From NCBI GenBank assembly GCA_028023455.1, contig JAQFVV010012435.1, positions 3,596,001 through 3,660,000 of the forward strand: 64,000 bases of DNA, given 5' to 3'. Shown piece after piece: positions 49,040 to 61,199 of this stretch. Origin of the DNA: Epiperipatus broadwayi. Taxonomy: Eukaryota > Onychophora > Udeonychophora > Euonychophora > Peripatidae. A model generated the notes under the pieces. The model was given only the letters and a program-made list of their open reading frames with translations. It was not told the origin of the DNA and made no database searches. Within the stretch, counting starts at the first letter, position 1. Every line of letters starts with the position of its first letter. A program made the position numbers and the translations under genes.

Positions 49040-50155
49040 CAAGGTATATGAAGAATGCCTGTATTTCAAATATTTACTGTTTAAATGTATTATGTGTCTG
49101 AAGATATAAGCAAACTATTATTTTTTTGAAAAAGAATGAGTTACTTCAAGTTTACTAGACAAAAAGAGGCTTCTTCATAATAACAATTATATTATGTAAT
49201 TAAAAACAATTATATTATCACATTGTCCTGTAATCAAGTTCATTTTCTTGCATTTGTTATATTTGAGAGATGAGGGATTGCTTCAGCTTTCCAAAAAAGA
49301 TGCTTGATTTGGTTTAATAATTATTCTTTTTGAGGGTGACTTTGTAGATTATTTTCTATTACAAGATAATGGAATCTTATTTAGAGAAGCTATATCGCAA
49401 TCCTCTTGAATTATGTTAATAATCTGTATATTAATTAGAATAAAGTATTAGTATGACTACATATTTAATATATATATAACTACAACCATATATATATATA
49501 TATAATATTATATAACTACAACCATATATATATATATATAACATTCTTTTTTTTTTGGATAGATCTTTTTTTATTAAAATATATTGGATATATTTATCTT
49601 TTTTATTTAAAATCTACGAACCACCAATTTAACATATTATGCACCCTAATATTACATGTACAAACAGACAGACAGACCGCTCAACATTTTTTAAATTTAG
49701 CAAATGAATAATCCTTATAATGACACAATATATTATAAACTATTTAAACAATGTCTTATAGATCGATTGCAAATATAGGATAGAAACAGGATGTTGGATC
49801 AATGAATAAATATTATATAATCATTCAGAATATATTTTCCAAATTAAAAAATCAATGAAAATTTGTGAAAAATAGATTCAATCTACTAAAACATAATAGA
49901 AATAATTATGAAACTCAACACTCAAATTGATGATAGGGAATCATCATCACTATAGAGATCACTAATGAATAAATATCACTACTCCAATTCTAAAAAAAAA
50001 ATCAGAGATGAGTTTTATAAATAAATGATTCGATCCATATAATATACATGGCTAGAATACACTCACAATTAGTATGCTTTTTGATATATTATGATGCTGT
50101 TTTTAACTTTATCTTCAGAAAACTTTTTTTCAGAAAGATTTTAACATCTTACTTA
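49040..50155. other. AT-rich sequence with a duplicated (TA)n block
   Basis: ATAACTACAACCATATATA occurs twice (about 49477 and 49511) with flanking (TA)n. No gene recognised. Confidence 0.5.
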
Positions 50156-50159
50156 ATTG

Positions 50160-50325
50160 AAGTCATCATCATCATCAACCATTATCAATCCACTGGAGGA
50201 TGAAGGTCTCTCAAAGTTCAATCCATCTTTTTCCAATCATTAGATTATCTTCTCCACATCACCCTGCACACATTCTTATTTCAAATATCCATCTCACATG
50301 TGGTCTCTTTCTGGGTCTTTTAATT
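50160..50325 (-). pseudogene. RTE-clade 3' end (relic)
   Basis: Plus-strand landmarks: CATCATCATCATCAACCATT (tail), CAATCCACTGGAGGATGAAG, CATCACCCTGCACACATTCT and CATGTGGTCTCTTTCTGGGT. These are complementary to the last ~45 codons and tail of the RTE copy ending at 54.9 kb. Strongly 5'-truncated. Confidence 0.75.
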
Positions 50326-50329
50326 GAAG

Positions 50330-51795
50330 TACTCTATTTTATTTTATTATGACATACTTTTCCTATGAAAATAGTCAATATTGTAAGATGACTATTATTA
50401 TTCATTTATTTCACATGTGCAATTCAATAATTAAGTGATTTGACAATGGTAGACCCTTTACTATCATATCCAGCACTCTAAAAACCATATTGGTTTGTCT
50501 TATGATCTTATTTTCCTACTGCTTTTATTTTATAGTGACCATGTTATACTTGCATGGAATATATCCATGGAATAAATAATCTGAAGTCCTGGTGAAATTA
50601 TTTCCACAAGGTAAATCACATATAATGATGTACTATCATTCTGAAAATGTCCATACTGATCTTCACTGATGACTGGATCTCCAGTGATAAAATGAATTTG
50701 ATAATTCAAAGCATATATAGCATTCTGTGTACACTTAAATTTTTCAAATTTATTGACTGTCTCATTTAGCAGCCGATAATACTACACATACATTTAATTG
50801 CACTTGGGTCCAGCTCATAATCCAACTTTGATTATCATCAATTCATTGATAAGCAAGATAAAAGCTCCAAGATGGCTTCTTCACAGTGTATAAAATATCA
50901 AATTTATATAAAACTAATTTAGTTACAATATTTATATCACTACAATATAACACCCTATTTTTATTATTAAAAGCAGGGCAACAATTGTATTGGACTTCAG
51001 CATCTAAGTCTACCTTTCTACTTAAAAAGCTATTAAAATATTTAAATTGGTTTATATTCTCAAATTGATAATCATCCAGACTAAAAGTTATGAAAGATTT
51101 TTCTTTAATTTCTGTTGATACAGAACTTGAATTTTTTTGAACATTTATTATTAATTATGAATATTTACATGTTGCATCTAGAACCTACCTGACTAATATA
51201 GATTAATGTAAAATCTTTACTTTTAGCAAAGAATATCTATATAATTTTTCAATAATTATTATATATCTAATGGGAATAACTATGGAGTATCTATCTTAAA
51301 AAGTTCTTGAATGTGTTTTAAGAATGGTCAAGATTTACTAGGTTTAAATTCAAATCCAGATTATGAACTTGGTAGGCAGATTCACTAAATACTACACTGT
51401 AAGGCTTGCAGACACACCACATCTTATTATGTTAATATTATAATGACACATTGCTATTATGATGTAATAAGCTATACACTTATGTAAAGGATATCTTTGT
51501 GGAAACATAGTTGAAATTGGTAACGTTTTTAAAAATTGAATAAATTAATGATAATTATATCTGTGCTAAAAATTAAAAGGCAGAAACTTTGATACTAGTG
51601 GATAAAAATTTTCATAATTCATCCTAATTTACTTTTTAGGATATAAAATAATGTATTAAAAACATTTTTGTATATTGAATTAAACTAGGTAAAATTTATT
51701 TTTAAAATGATGAAAGCATAAATGTATAATATTATTTCAATAATGAATGATATGATATTACTTCATAATGTATTCATAATTATTATCAATATCTT
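50330..51795. other. AT-rich sequence, no gene recognised
   Basis: Short noise frames only; no family signature. Confidence 0.5.
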
Positions 51796-51799
51796 AACT

Positions 51800-52480
51800 A
51801 TAAATACAAAAGATGAAGCTCTCTCTAAAATTAAACCAGTTTCTCCAATAGATTTTCGAAATCACATCAACTTTTTTTATTCAATCATCGATCTCACATA
51901 TGATCTCTTTCTAGAGCTTTACAGTCTCTTGAGATCCAGTTTAAGAATTCAACTGTCTATCTAATATCATTTCTTATAGCAATTTGTTCAGTCTAACTTC
52001 AGTTCAATCTATCAATTTTTTCAATAATGTTAGAAATTCTCTGCTTATTCTTCACCAATGAATTTTGTTTTAGATCTCTTCTTTTTACCTTTAATACATC
52101 TTGCTCCATATTTTATTGAGTCATCTGAAATCTCTATATTGCTCTTCTGTTAAGTGCCCAGCTCTCAAATCTACAAGTAAGAAAACAGATTTATTAAAAA
52201 ATCTTTTTTAAACACAGGTATATTCTCTTTTAATATTTAAGATATATCTATCAAAAACACTCCATCTAAATTTATTTCTATGATTAATTTTATCAACCAC
52301 ATTTTCTATCTATATTAACAATGTAACCAAATTATATAATCTACCTAACACATTTATAGTTGTTAACTTCTTCTAATTCATTATGACCAATCTTCATTTT
52401 TTTTTTTTTTTGAGAAAAAACATTGAACATTACTTTAGTCTCTTTAACATTCATTTATCTTTAGTCCTACTTTCTTATTT
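51800..52480 (-). pseudogene. RTE-clade ORF C-terminal relic (longer)
   Basis: The complement matches the RTE copy at 54.1-54.9 kb over roughly the last 220 codons. Landmarks: GATCTCTTTCTAGAGCTTTA (RLHVRW region), ATTTCTTATAGCAATTTGTT (GHIAR), AGCTCTCAAATCTACAAGTA (thumb region) and TCTTCTAATTCATTATGACC (YDELEEVN). Many indels and stops. The FADD motif itself lies beyond the preserved part. Confidence 0.65.
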
Positions 52481-52489
52481 TGATCAGAA

Positions 52490-52660
52490 TATCCACACCA
52501 TCTCATACCACTGACACTTATGACAACACACACATGTAGAAATAATAAATAATGTAGTCATGTGTATTAGTGGTATGAGATAGTGTGGATTTTTGAAGGG
52601 TGCTTGAAAGTCTGTGTTCAAATTCCTTGTATTTTCATTTAAGCTTCAGGTATATGAAGA
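52490..52660. repeat. Family B short palindrome, copy 5
   Basis: ATCCACACCATCTCATACCA faces TGGTATGAGATAGTGTGGAT, with a 50-bp centre holding CACACACATGT. The right arm ends in GTGTTCAAATTCC. The left arm is truncated by the RTE relic. Confidence 0.75.
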
Positions 52661-52669
52661 ATGGCTGTA

Positions 52670-53455
52670 TTTCAAATCTTATTTTAATCAGATAACTCAA
52701 CACAATATATTAAATATATCCTTGTGTTAGAAGTTATCCATGGTGCAGAGATATAATGTTCACTTTCCGAGCTTTTAACAAGGGGTTAAAATCTTGGAGG
52801 TTCAGATTTTTTTCTGGACAGCTGTCTCATAACTCATTAATTAATTCATAAAATAGAATCAGTAAATGAGTATATAACTATTATTATCTGGAGCAATGGG
52901 GATAATGCAAAAAAAAAGTGTTCAAATATTATCACACAGAAATTGATAAGCCAGTGAGTTTTGCATTTTACCCCAATATTTCCTTATGAGAGGATATTGG
53001 AGATGCATTTATTGTGAAGGGGGCAATTTAGCATTAAAATGGTTTTAGACAGATTTTTAATAAATATGTCTTATCATTGCTTAACTTACGAATATAGGAT
53101 TTGGATGTTTAAGAGAAAAGTAATATGGACATTCTGAATGTTGGAAATAAAAGTGTTGAAAGTAAATTATATGAATAAGAGAACAAATAGATATTGTTAA
53201 CAACTGCCAACTGGGATGATGATCTATCATAAAATTATAACAATAAATGGATGGTCAAATTTTAAACTTGATCTGAAATGCCTGTAAATGATCTAGAAAC
53301 AGACTATGTGTGAAATAGTTGGATAACATAACAAAGCTTTACACCAGGAAACTGCAGTAAACATGAAAGAATTTTATCCTGCCTTAAATCAGTAATGGTC
53401 ACAATAATATATTTATATATTAAACTAAATATATTTATATATTAAACTAAATATA
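52670..53455. other. AT-rich sequence with a 22-bp tandem duplication
   Basis: The unit ATATATTTATATATTAAACT-AA is present twice at 53407-53450, directly before the RTE coding similarity begins. No gene elsewhere in the stretch. Confidence 0.5.
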
Positions 53456-53456
53456 T

Positions 53457-54900
53457 GTTTAGGTAATGATGGAATTATAATTGATATATTAAAAGAAGCA
53501 GGTGAAGAAATAGAAATTTTTTTAGCAAAGTTATATACCAAATGTCTAAATGATAAAGATGTACTGGATGATTGAAAGAATGCAGTAATAATATTAATTT
53601 TTAAAAAGGTGATAAAGAAGATATTAGAAATTACAGACCTATCAGCCTTTTATCAGTTTTATACAAAAATTTTACCAAGATAATTACAACTCGTCTACAG
53701 AGAACATTGCATTTCCACCAACCAAGAGAACAAGCTGGATTTAAAAGTGGTTTTAGTACAGTAGATCATATCCAGGTGTTGAGAGAAGTTATAGAAAGAA
53801 TAAATGAATATGAGTTGTCATTATGTTTTGGATTTGTAGATTACGAAAAGGCATTTGATTCTATAAAAATTTCTTCAGTGATTAAAGCATTGGATCATCA
53901 AGGTATAGATCCAGGATATTGTCATATTTTGAAGAATATTTATAAAAATGCAACAGCAACAATTAGATTACATAATGATAATGGGAAAGTCAACATTAAG
54001 AAAGGTGTAAGACAAGATGACTCCATATCTTCCAAAACTTTTTACAGCAGTGCTGTAAGAAGTATTTTGTGGATTAAAATGGGAAACTAAAGGAGTGAAA
54101 GTAAATGGAAATTATTTAAGTCATTTAGATTTTGCAGATGATGTAGTTGTTTTTGAAAATAATGCTTCAGAGCTGCAGGATATGTTGCAGGAATTATCAG
54201 ATGAAAGTAGGAAAGTAGGACTAAAGATAAATGTTAAAAAGACTAAAGTAATGTTTAATCAATTTGCTCAAAATATGAATATAAACATTGATTATGATGA
54301 ATTAGAAGAAGTTAACAGTTACAAATATCTTGGTCAGATTATTAATACAGATGGAAACATAATGAAAAAAATTAATCATAGAATTAAACTTGGTTGGAGT
54401 GCTTTTGGTAGAAATAACTTGATACTAAAAGGAAATATGCCTATGTGTTTGAAAAGGAAAGTTTTTAACAAATGTGCTTAACCAAATCTTACTTATGGAT
54501 CTGAGACTTGGACACATAATAGAAGAGCAATACAGAGATTTCAGACCACTCAAAGAATATGGAGAGATGTATGTTGGGAGTAACAAGACGAGATCGAAAA
54601 CACAATGTATGGGTAAGAGAACAAACAGGTGTTACTGACCTCATTGAAAAAATTAAAAGATTGAAGTGGAGTTGGGCTGGACATATTGCTAGAAGAGATG
54701 ATAATAGATGGACAATTGAAATTTTAAACTGGATTCCAAGAGATTGTAAAAGACCCAGAAAGAGACTACATGTGAGATGGATGGATGAAATAAGAAAGTG
54801 TGCAGGGGTGATATGGAAAAGAAAAGCTGAAGATCAGAGGAGATGGATTAAACTTGGAGAGACCTTCATCCTGCAGTGGATTGATAATGGTTGATAATGA
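53457..54900 (+). pseudogene. RTE-clade reverse transcriptase, 5'-truncated and frameshifted
   Basis: Similarity begins near 53460 (GNDGIIIDILKEAG) and runs through NYRPISLLSVLYK, EQAGFKSGFSTVDHI, GFVDYEKAFDSI (motif A Asp), a degraded motif B (VRQDDSIS), HLDFADDVVVF (FADD, 54130-54141), SYKYLGQIINTDG, ARRDDNRW and QRRWIKLGETFILQW. It ends at a double stop and a TGATAATGATGATGATG-type tail. Disruptions include a TGA near 53574, a frameshift around 54050-54095 inside the palm, and another stop/shift at about 54480-54560. The endonuclease domain is absent. Domain order and the TGA-rich tail are those of RTE elements. It is the best template for the six shorter RTE relics here. Confidence 0.85.
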
Positions 54901-54904
54901 TGAT

Positions 54905-55250
54905 GATGAGCTGCCAATTGCACAAAAAAATGACTTCACAATCGATGATTAAATGATCCACCCAAACCTACTACTTATTATCAAGGCTAATTACATTTAG
55001 TCAAAAAACGGAACTATATTTTCTATTTATATCTAAGCACTTAAAAAGTCTGTAAAGTATACAATGATAAATAATAATAATAATAAGAGCTCTCAAATCA
55101 ATGAGAAATTAATATAATTTCATTCTAATTAAATTAACTAGAATAGAATTTCATCAACAGCTTCACTGATTTAAAAATTCACTCCACTATATATCAATAC
55201 TTAATTTAAGCCCTATTTAAGCATCTAGATGCAGGCCAAAATACAATATG
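54905..55250. other. AT-rich spacer
   Basis: No gene or repeat recognised; a short TAA run lies at about 55071. Confidence 0.45.
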
Positions 55251-55254
55251 TACT

Positions 55255-55510
55255 GTTAATAAATGATTAAATATCACATGATTACCATTTTTATGCTTGC
55301 TCATAACTTATTAAAACAGGCAAAAATCTCCATACAGTAATGCCACTCAGTGCATGCCAGAGTAATCAATGGATGCCTCCTCACTGATAAAAGCCACAAG
55401 CTAGAAACTAGTCTGAGTATGCTGGATGAGTAGGCATTAGATAAGGATTTTATGCACAATCCTTCTGGAATCCATTAATTACTCTGGCTTCCACTGAGTG
55501 GCACTAGTGA
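55255..55510. repeat. Family A repeat, copy 7 (compact palindrome)
   Basis: The left arm (CATACAGTAATGCCACTCAG, TCAATGGATGCC) joins directly to the right arm (CACTGATAAAAGCCACAAGC, CTGGATGAGTAGGCATTAGA, TTCCACTGAGTGGCACTA) at about 55378. The outer terminus ATCACATGATTACC is kept on the left only. The inner part of the left arm is deleted. Confidence 0.75.
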
Positions 55511-55514
55511 GATT

Positions 55515-56020
55515 AGCTAGATACTTTATAAAGCAATTGCTGACTTAGTTATTTCTTTAAGCAATTCATTTTATATCAGATCTTTAAACTGTTCATTTTA
55601 ACAGAGACACAAATATAATATTGCATAGGGCTAGGTGATAATATAAGTTAAGACTTTTGAGATGTATAATTTCCAAAAAATCTTTCTTTTTGGTCTATTT
55701 AATCCAACCATTATTAACTTACAATTAGGCTCCATTATATTTGCAGAAAAATCCAGAAATTAAAAATTAGAGTTCATATTATTACTTTGGATTCATTTTC
55801 ATGTTGAAAAACATGATCAAATTATGATTTACAAGATTTATCTTCTTTTATATTAAATAAAAACGTATTCCACAGTGACAACTAATATTTGCTCCACTTT
55901 ATGTTATTCCTTTTGGATAGCACAAAGGAATACATAACTACATTTTAAAATTATCTATACTAGGTCAGGGTTTGTAAAAACTTCCTTTTTATTTTTCACG
56001 AACTTAAACAATACAAAATT
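55515..56020. other. AT-rich sequence, no gene recognised
   Basis: No signature recognised up to the SINE target duplication. Confidence 0.45.
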
Positions 56021-56140
56021 AAGAATATCAATGTAGTCAAGCATAGGTAGCCGAGAGATCAGTGCAATTGCTTGCAGACAGTTGTTGTGGGTTCACTTCC
56101 CGGCCAATGCTTTGACATATGGAAAAAGAATATCAATGTA
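56021..56140 (+). mobile_element. tRNA-derived SINE with perfect 15-bp target duplication (copy 1)
   Basis: The body 56036-56125 begins GTCAAGCATAGGTAGCCGAG (A-box-like) and has GTGGGTTCACTTCCCGGCC (B-box GGTTCAC-type), ending in GGAAA. It is flanked by AAGAATATCAATGTA at 56021-56035 and 56126-56140, an exact direct repeat. The body is about 90 bp, essentially a tRNA-like domain with almost no tail, so it depends on a LINE for mobility. It is a retroposed pseudogene rather than a functional tRNA: stems are imperfect and flanks show target-primed insertion. Confidence 0.85.
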
Positions 56141-56460
56141 AACTCAAAAGCATTTATAGGATAACGTTTCAACATTTATTTATAATTAAAAATTACAAAC
56201 AATAAAATTGTTACATTTATAAAATGAAATGAAATTTTATATAAAACTATTTATTTAATTAAACACAATTCCATGGCTATTTACCCTAGGTTAAATACAA
56301 TTAATAAAAATTATAGATATGAGAATATGTTATAATGAAAGTTATTGAATCATCTAGATTCCACTAACTTCCAAATTTAAATTAGTATATTTAAATTTAT
56401 TTATCTGTTAAATCAATGGATTATGATTATATTTCATATGTTATAACTTAATTAATTGTG
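56140..56460. other. AT-rich spacer
   Basis: No signature recognised. Confidence 0.45.
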
Positions 56461-56464
56461 AAAA

Positions 56465-57215
56465 TAAGGTTAAAACAGAAGCAAACCTTTCCATACAGTA
56501 GTGCCACTAAGTGTAAACTAGAGTAATCAATGGATGCAAGAAAGTTTGTGCATAATATTCCTATCTAGTGCCTCTTTATTCAATATCCCCAGACTAGTTT
56601 CTAGCCTGTGGCTTTCAACAATGAAGAATCTTGGATCTGACAGCACTGCATTTAGATCTTAGGATCCAATGCAACTCTCCAGCAGCCACCTTTTACTTAA
56701 TTAATTAACTATAAACTTATGAATCCAAAATGAAAACACAATAATGTTTTCAATCTAAGTTTATTTGCTTGTATAGTCATATATATCTGAAACCTGTTGA
56801 AAATCTATTAATTTTGGTGTCTTTTATTTTTTTAATAACCATGGTGACCATAAACATATGAGCAGGATTGGTATTAAACCCATAAATATTATGTGATTAC
56901 AGTTTTTTATGTTTATACAAGTTTTTAAAACAGACACAAAACTCTCCATACAATAGTGCCATCTAGTGCAAGTCTAATGTAGTGCACTCAGATCAAAGGC
57001 TTCTCACTGATGAAAGCCACAAGCTATAAATTAGTCTGGGGATATTGGATGAGGAGGTACTACATAGAGATTTTTTGCAGAAATTTTCTTGCACCCATTG
57101 CTTACTCTGACTTACACAGGGTGATACTACTGTATGGAGAGTTTTATCTTTGTTTTAACAGCTTGTGTAAGCATAGTAAATAGTACTCACATGATGCTTT
57201 ATGATTAAAAAAATA
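56465..57215. repeat. Family A repeat, copy 8 (long, both arms)
   Basis: The left arm (CCATACAGTAGTGCCACTAA ... CCCCAGACTAGTTTCTAGCC) is followed by the interior (CTTAGGATCCAATGCAACTC, TAACCATGGTGACC), an internal terminus (about 56895-56940), a short left-arm piece (CTCCATACAATAGTGCCATC) and the right arm (GAAAGCCACAAGCTATAAAT ... CTACTGTATGGAGAGTTTTA), ending TGTAAGCATAGTAAATAGTA. Same architecture as copy 6, which supports a composite unit with a duplicated terminus. Confidence 0.8.
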
Positions 57216-57219
57216 AGGT

Positions 57220-57640
57220 AAGAAAAGTAATTCAGCATTTGAATATAGAAAGATTTCTAGATTCACCTCTTTTTATATGAGTAAGTACTCAGACAATAAT
57301 GTGATCTCAGTAAAATAGCAAGCACTAATCAATAAAACCTAATTAATACAATAAGTGAAAGCAGTCATTGTACAATGAAGCAATATCTTTACTCATTTAG
57401 CTTTAAATAATGAAAAAAAAAATGTGTAAAATAATTACAACCTGATTATTATGTTTGTTTGCAAAAATATAAAACATTAAACACACATTCTAATTAGAAC
57501 ATCCATTTTAATAAATGAACATTTTTTTTTATGCTAGTAAAATTTAAAGTAAATTTACATATTACACATGTAGATGTGACTACTTCATGCATTAAATACA
57601 TTAATCATTAAAGGCATGGCAATCAACTTATCAAATCTGA
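57220..57640. other. AT-rich spacer
   Basis: No signature recognised. Confidence 0.45.
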
Positions 57641-57644
57641 TTTT

Positions 57645-57766
57645 AAAATTACAATATCTAGTCAAGCATGTGGCCGAGTGGTTAGCATAGCAGCCTTACA
57701 AGCAGTTGTTCTGGGGTTTGCTTCCCAGTCGACTCTCTAACACTTTTAAAAAAATTACAATATCTA
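57645..57766 (+). mobile_element. tRNA-derived SINE with perfect 16-bp target duplication (copy 2)
   Basis: The body 57661-57750 begins GTCAAGCATGTGGCCGAGTG-GTTAGC, a good A box. CAGCCTTACAAGCAG gives an anticodon-arm-like hairpin with loop CTTACAA, as in tRNA-Val(UAC). GGGTTTGCTTCCCAG is a decayed B box. The body ends in TTTTAAA. Flanks AAAATTACAATATCTA (57645-57660 and 57751-57766) are identical. Same family and length as 56036-56125, inserted independently. Confidence 0.85.
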
Positions 57767-57769
57767 GGA

Positions 57770-58545
57770 TGAACCATGCCACTATGCAGTATATATTCAA
57801 CAAATTAATACACAGCAGTAGCATATCCCAACTTTATGGGCCTATAGGAAAAATAATTCTCTAGGAACTACAGGCTATTCACTTATCCTGGCCCACAAAA
57901 TGAGGTAATATATTTTTAGCTACTTAAAGATACATATTTTTAGCTACTTAAAGATACATTTTTTATAGCCATAATATACATATATAAGCCTTAAAATAAA
58001 TATGTATATTATATAGATATTTAATTTCTAATATCATACAATTAATTTTAAACAGAATTTTGGCATGTGCAGAAATATACTTAAATCACATGTACTAAAA
58101 ATATACTTTATCATAATGAATAAAAAGACTTTCATTATATAATTTTCTTTATTAATTGACCTACTTATGAACTTAAATATAAATTTTATCAAAATTTGAG
58201 TTGTTTTTCTTTACTCTTGTTCATATAAACACATCATTTACATACGATTAAGTAAAAATATAAAAATTTCCTTAAATATGTTTACTTTGTTAATTTTGTT
58301 TTCGAATTTCTTATTCACGTAAAAGAAACTAAACTAACATTTTCATTTCAAACTTTTAGCAAATATTAAAATAATGAGTATGATTTTGTTTAAATATTTT
58401 AATTTAATCCGAAAATTTCTCTTTATTTAGTATAAATTCTGATCGCTAAAGATTACTATTTTTTTTTTTTTTTTCAAAATAAAAAAGAAATTCTATCGAA
58501 ATATATTATTTCTTAGTAAATAAAATTAATTATAGCATTAGGAAG
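57770..58545. other. AT-rich sequence with a 24-bp tandem duplication
   Basis: TATTTTTAGCTACTTAAAGA-TACA is present twice at 57911-57958. No gene recognised. Confidence 0.5.
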
Positions 58546-58549
58546 AAAT

Positions 58550-58925
58550 ACATCACTAAACATCACATGATCATTATTTACTATGCTTACACAATTTATA
58601 CAGTAGAAAACTCTCCATACAGTAGTGCCACTTAGTGCAAGCTGTAGTAATCAATAGATGCTAGAAGATTTGTTCATAAACTCCTATCTAGTGTCTACTC
58701 ATTGAATATCCTCAGACTAGTTTCCAGCTTGTGGAATTCATAAGGAGAAATCTTGATTCTGAGAGAACTTGACAACACATGGTTAAAAACCATAAGCTAC
58801 AAACTAGGCTGGAGATATTGAAGGATTAGGGACTAGGAAAGAATTTTATGTACAAACCTTCTAGTATCCATTGACTGCTATGGTTGGGTTACACTACTGT
58901 ATGGAGAGTTTGCTATTGTTTTGGT
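58550..58925. repeat. Family A repeat, copy 9 (palindromic)
   Basis: The terminus CTAAACATCACATGATCATT, left arm (CCATACAGTAGTGCCACTTA ... CTCAGACTAGTTTCCAGCTT) and right arm (CATAAGCTACAAACTAGGCT ... CTACTGTATGGAGAGTTTGC) are present with a short centre near 58760. The right terminus is missing because RTE sequence follows directly. Confidence 0.75.
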
Positions 58926-59402
58926 AAAAATAATTTAGCATTAAAAGGAAATATGCCTATGCATTCAAAAGAAAAAAAATCTATACATGAGCCACTTCTT
59001 ACTCATAGATCTGAGACTTAGAAGAGTGACACAAAAACTTCAGATGACTCAATAAAATATGGAGGAATGTATGTTGGGGGTAAAAAGAAGAGATCAAAAA
59101 TCAAAATACATGGATGAATAAACAGATATCACTGACATTATTAAAAACTGAAAGTTAGAAAAAGAGCTGAACTGTGCATGTTGCTAAAGGAGATGATGGT
59201 AGATGAATAATTAACATTTTAAAATTGAATGCCAAGAGATAGTAAAAGACCTACAAAAACACTATTTGTGGGATGGATTGACAAAATAAGGAATTTGATG
59301 GGTGAACAATAAAGTCTAGAGATTGAACAAACTGGATTAAAGTTTAAGAGATTTTTATACTGCAGTTGATAAATAATTGTTAAAAATGATGATGTTGATA
59401 TT
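58922..59402 (+). pseudogene. RTE-clade C-terminal relic
   Basis: GGTAAAAATAATTTAGCATT and AAAAGGAAATATGCCTATG match the NNLILKGNMPM segment of the 53-55 kb copy. It continues through GATCTGAGACTTAG, TGTATGTTGGGGGTAAAAAG, GGATGGATTGACAAAATAAG and GATAAATAATTGTTAAAAAT-GATGATG (tail). Multiple stops. Its 5' break lies at the junction with family A copy 9. Confidence 0.75.
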
Positions 59403-59514
59403 ATTTCTTATAATTAATTTTAAATTTTTAGCTATAATATCATACAAACTTGAATTCTCCTTTCTTATTATATTATGATCTACATAATAAATGTAAATTT
59501 TAAATGATTGGATA

Positions 59515-59845
59515 ATACAAAGAGCACATGGTTACCATTGCATATGTTTACACAGGCTATTAATAGCAGTATCAAATTCTCTATACTGTAGTGCTCACCA
59601 AGTATAAGCCCCAGTAACCAATGGTTTCAAGAAGAAAAAGAAGGTTGCATTGGATCCTAAGATTTAGGTGCTAAAATCCCAAGCTCCTTACTGATGAAAG
59701 TCACAAGCTAAAAACTAGTCTGGAGATATTGGATGAGTAGACACTAGATAGGATTTTTATATAAAAATCTTCTTGCTTCCATTAATTACTGTGGTTTACA
59801 CTTGGTGGCACTGCTGTGTGGAGAATATGCTACTGCTAATGGTAA
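59515..59845. repeat. Family A repeat, copy 10
   Basis: The terminus CACATGGTTACCATTGCATA and a decayed left arm lead into GGATCCTAAGATTTAGGTGC and a right arm (GAAAGTCACAAGCTAAAAAC, GGAGATATTGGATGAGTAGA, GGTGGCACTGCTGTGTGGAG). Confidence 0.7.
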
Positions 59846-59849
59846 AAAT

Positions 59850-60580
59850 ATTCTTTAATTGCAAATTTTTAACAAAAGTTTTCTTTGTATGCTTTTTAAA
59901 TTTTAAAACTAAATCACTTTCATTTATAGCTTTGTTTTGACTCATTACTAAATTATGGCTGATATTTAAAAAACAACTGTGATATAAAAATATTGCATAT
60001 CATGGTTTACAGTAGATTTTTGATCATGCAATTTCTTCTGGTTCTGAGAAATGAAAATTTGGTTGTGGAATAACAGCAGAACTTTTTCCATGTGTAAAAA
60101 TTTAATGGATCAGGCTTTTTTGCAATTTGCAAGGACTTAACTTCTAAGTGATCTTTAAATTCACTAAATAATGACTGCCATCATTTGACACAAATAAATA
60201 CAATTAAGAAACATTTTTCATGCAATAAGCAATGATAAGAAAAAAGTTTTAATGACTGAGTTATTCAACCATGATTAAGATTTCAAGCATAAAATTTTTG
60301 ATTGATATGGCAATAAAATTTGAAGTAGATTTCTGGCACTTGTAAACAATTATCATCAAATAATGTAGCTTACAATGTTGACTGACTTTTACTCTCAAGT
60401 GATTTTACTTAAACAGATGTTATAGACTGTATATTACAAACTCTAGTCTAATTTAAAATAAACGTTTTTTTTATATCACATTTACTATTATAGTTTTCAG
60501 TTTTATAAATAATCATCCAGAATGTTTTAAGTAATTATCATAAATTTTCAATTAAAAAATATTTTTTCAATGTATAAAAC
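59850..60580. other. AT-rich sequence, no gene recognised
   Basis: No signature recognised. Confidence 0.45.
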
Positions 60581-60583
60581 TTA

Positions 60584-61190
60584 ATAATATATAGGGTATA
60601 TGAGCACAGACTTTCACACACCCACCATTCTCCATTCTATCTTATAACACTGATACACTTGAACACATATATGTTGAAAAGATAAATAATCACCAATATG
60701 CGTATTTCATGCTTAACCAGCAATCATCAGTTGGTCAAAATTATAATCCATACACATATATGCTATAAGTGCTCAGATATATATTAAGATAGCCAATCTT
60801 CATACTTTAATGGACAGGCTTCAATCTACTCCACACTCCAACTCTTCAACCGTCCATCCAATTGAAAATCTGATTATGTAATGCTCAAAGGCCACCCTGA
60901 GGCCAAGATTCTTGTCACATCCATGTTGATCTAAAGTCAATCTGACCCCTCATGTACAGGACATAATCCATTAATACATATATAAGGGATGGGCAACATC
61001 TCTACTATGTAATAACTGAAACACAGGCATATTATATACCTGTGTCTATATATTTAATCTGGACCAACTGATGATTTCTGGTTTAGCATGAAATACGGAT
61101 ATTGGTGATGATTTATCTTTTCAACATATATGTGTTCAAGTGTATCAGTGTTATGAAATAGAGTGGAGAGTGGTGGGTTGTGTGAAAAAC
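60584..61190. repeat. Family B foldback repeat, copy 6 (complete with interior)
   Basis: The left arm from ATATATAGGGTATATGAGCA matches copy 2. The right arm 61057-61190 (CTGGACCAACTGATGATTTC, GGATATTGGTGATGATTTAT, GTGTTCAAGTGTATCAGTGT) is its inverse. The interior 60880-61055 holds CCACCCTGAGGCCAAGATTC and a (TA)-rich hairpin, CACAGGCATATTATATACCT. It shows that the long form of family B has unique internal DNA rather than being a simple hairpin. Confidence 0.8.
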
Positions 61191-61199
61191 TTAGTAAGT

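Noticed and set aside
57661-57750. Functional tRNA-Val gene
   Set aside because: The stems are imperfect, the B box is decayed and exact 16-bp direct repeats flank it, so it is a retroposed SINE.
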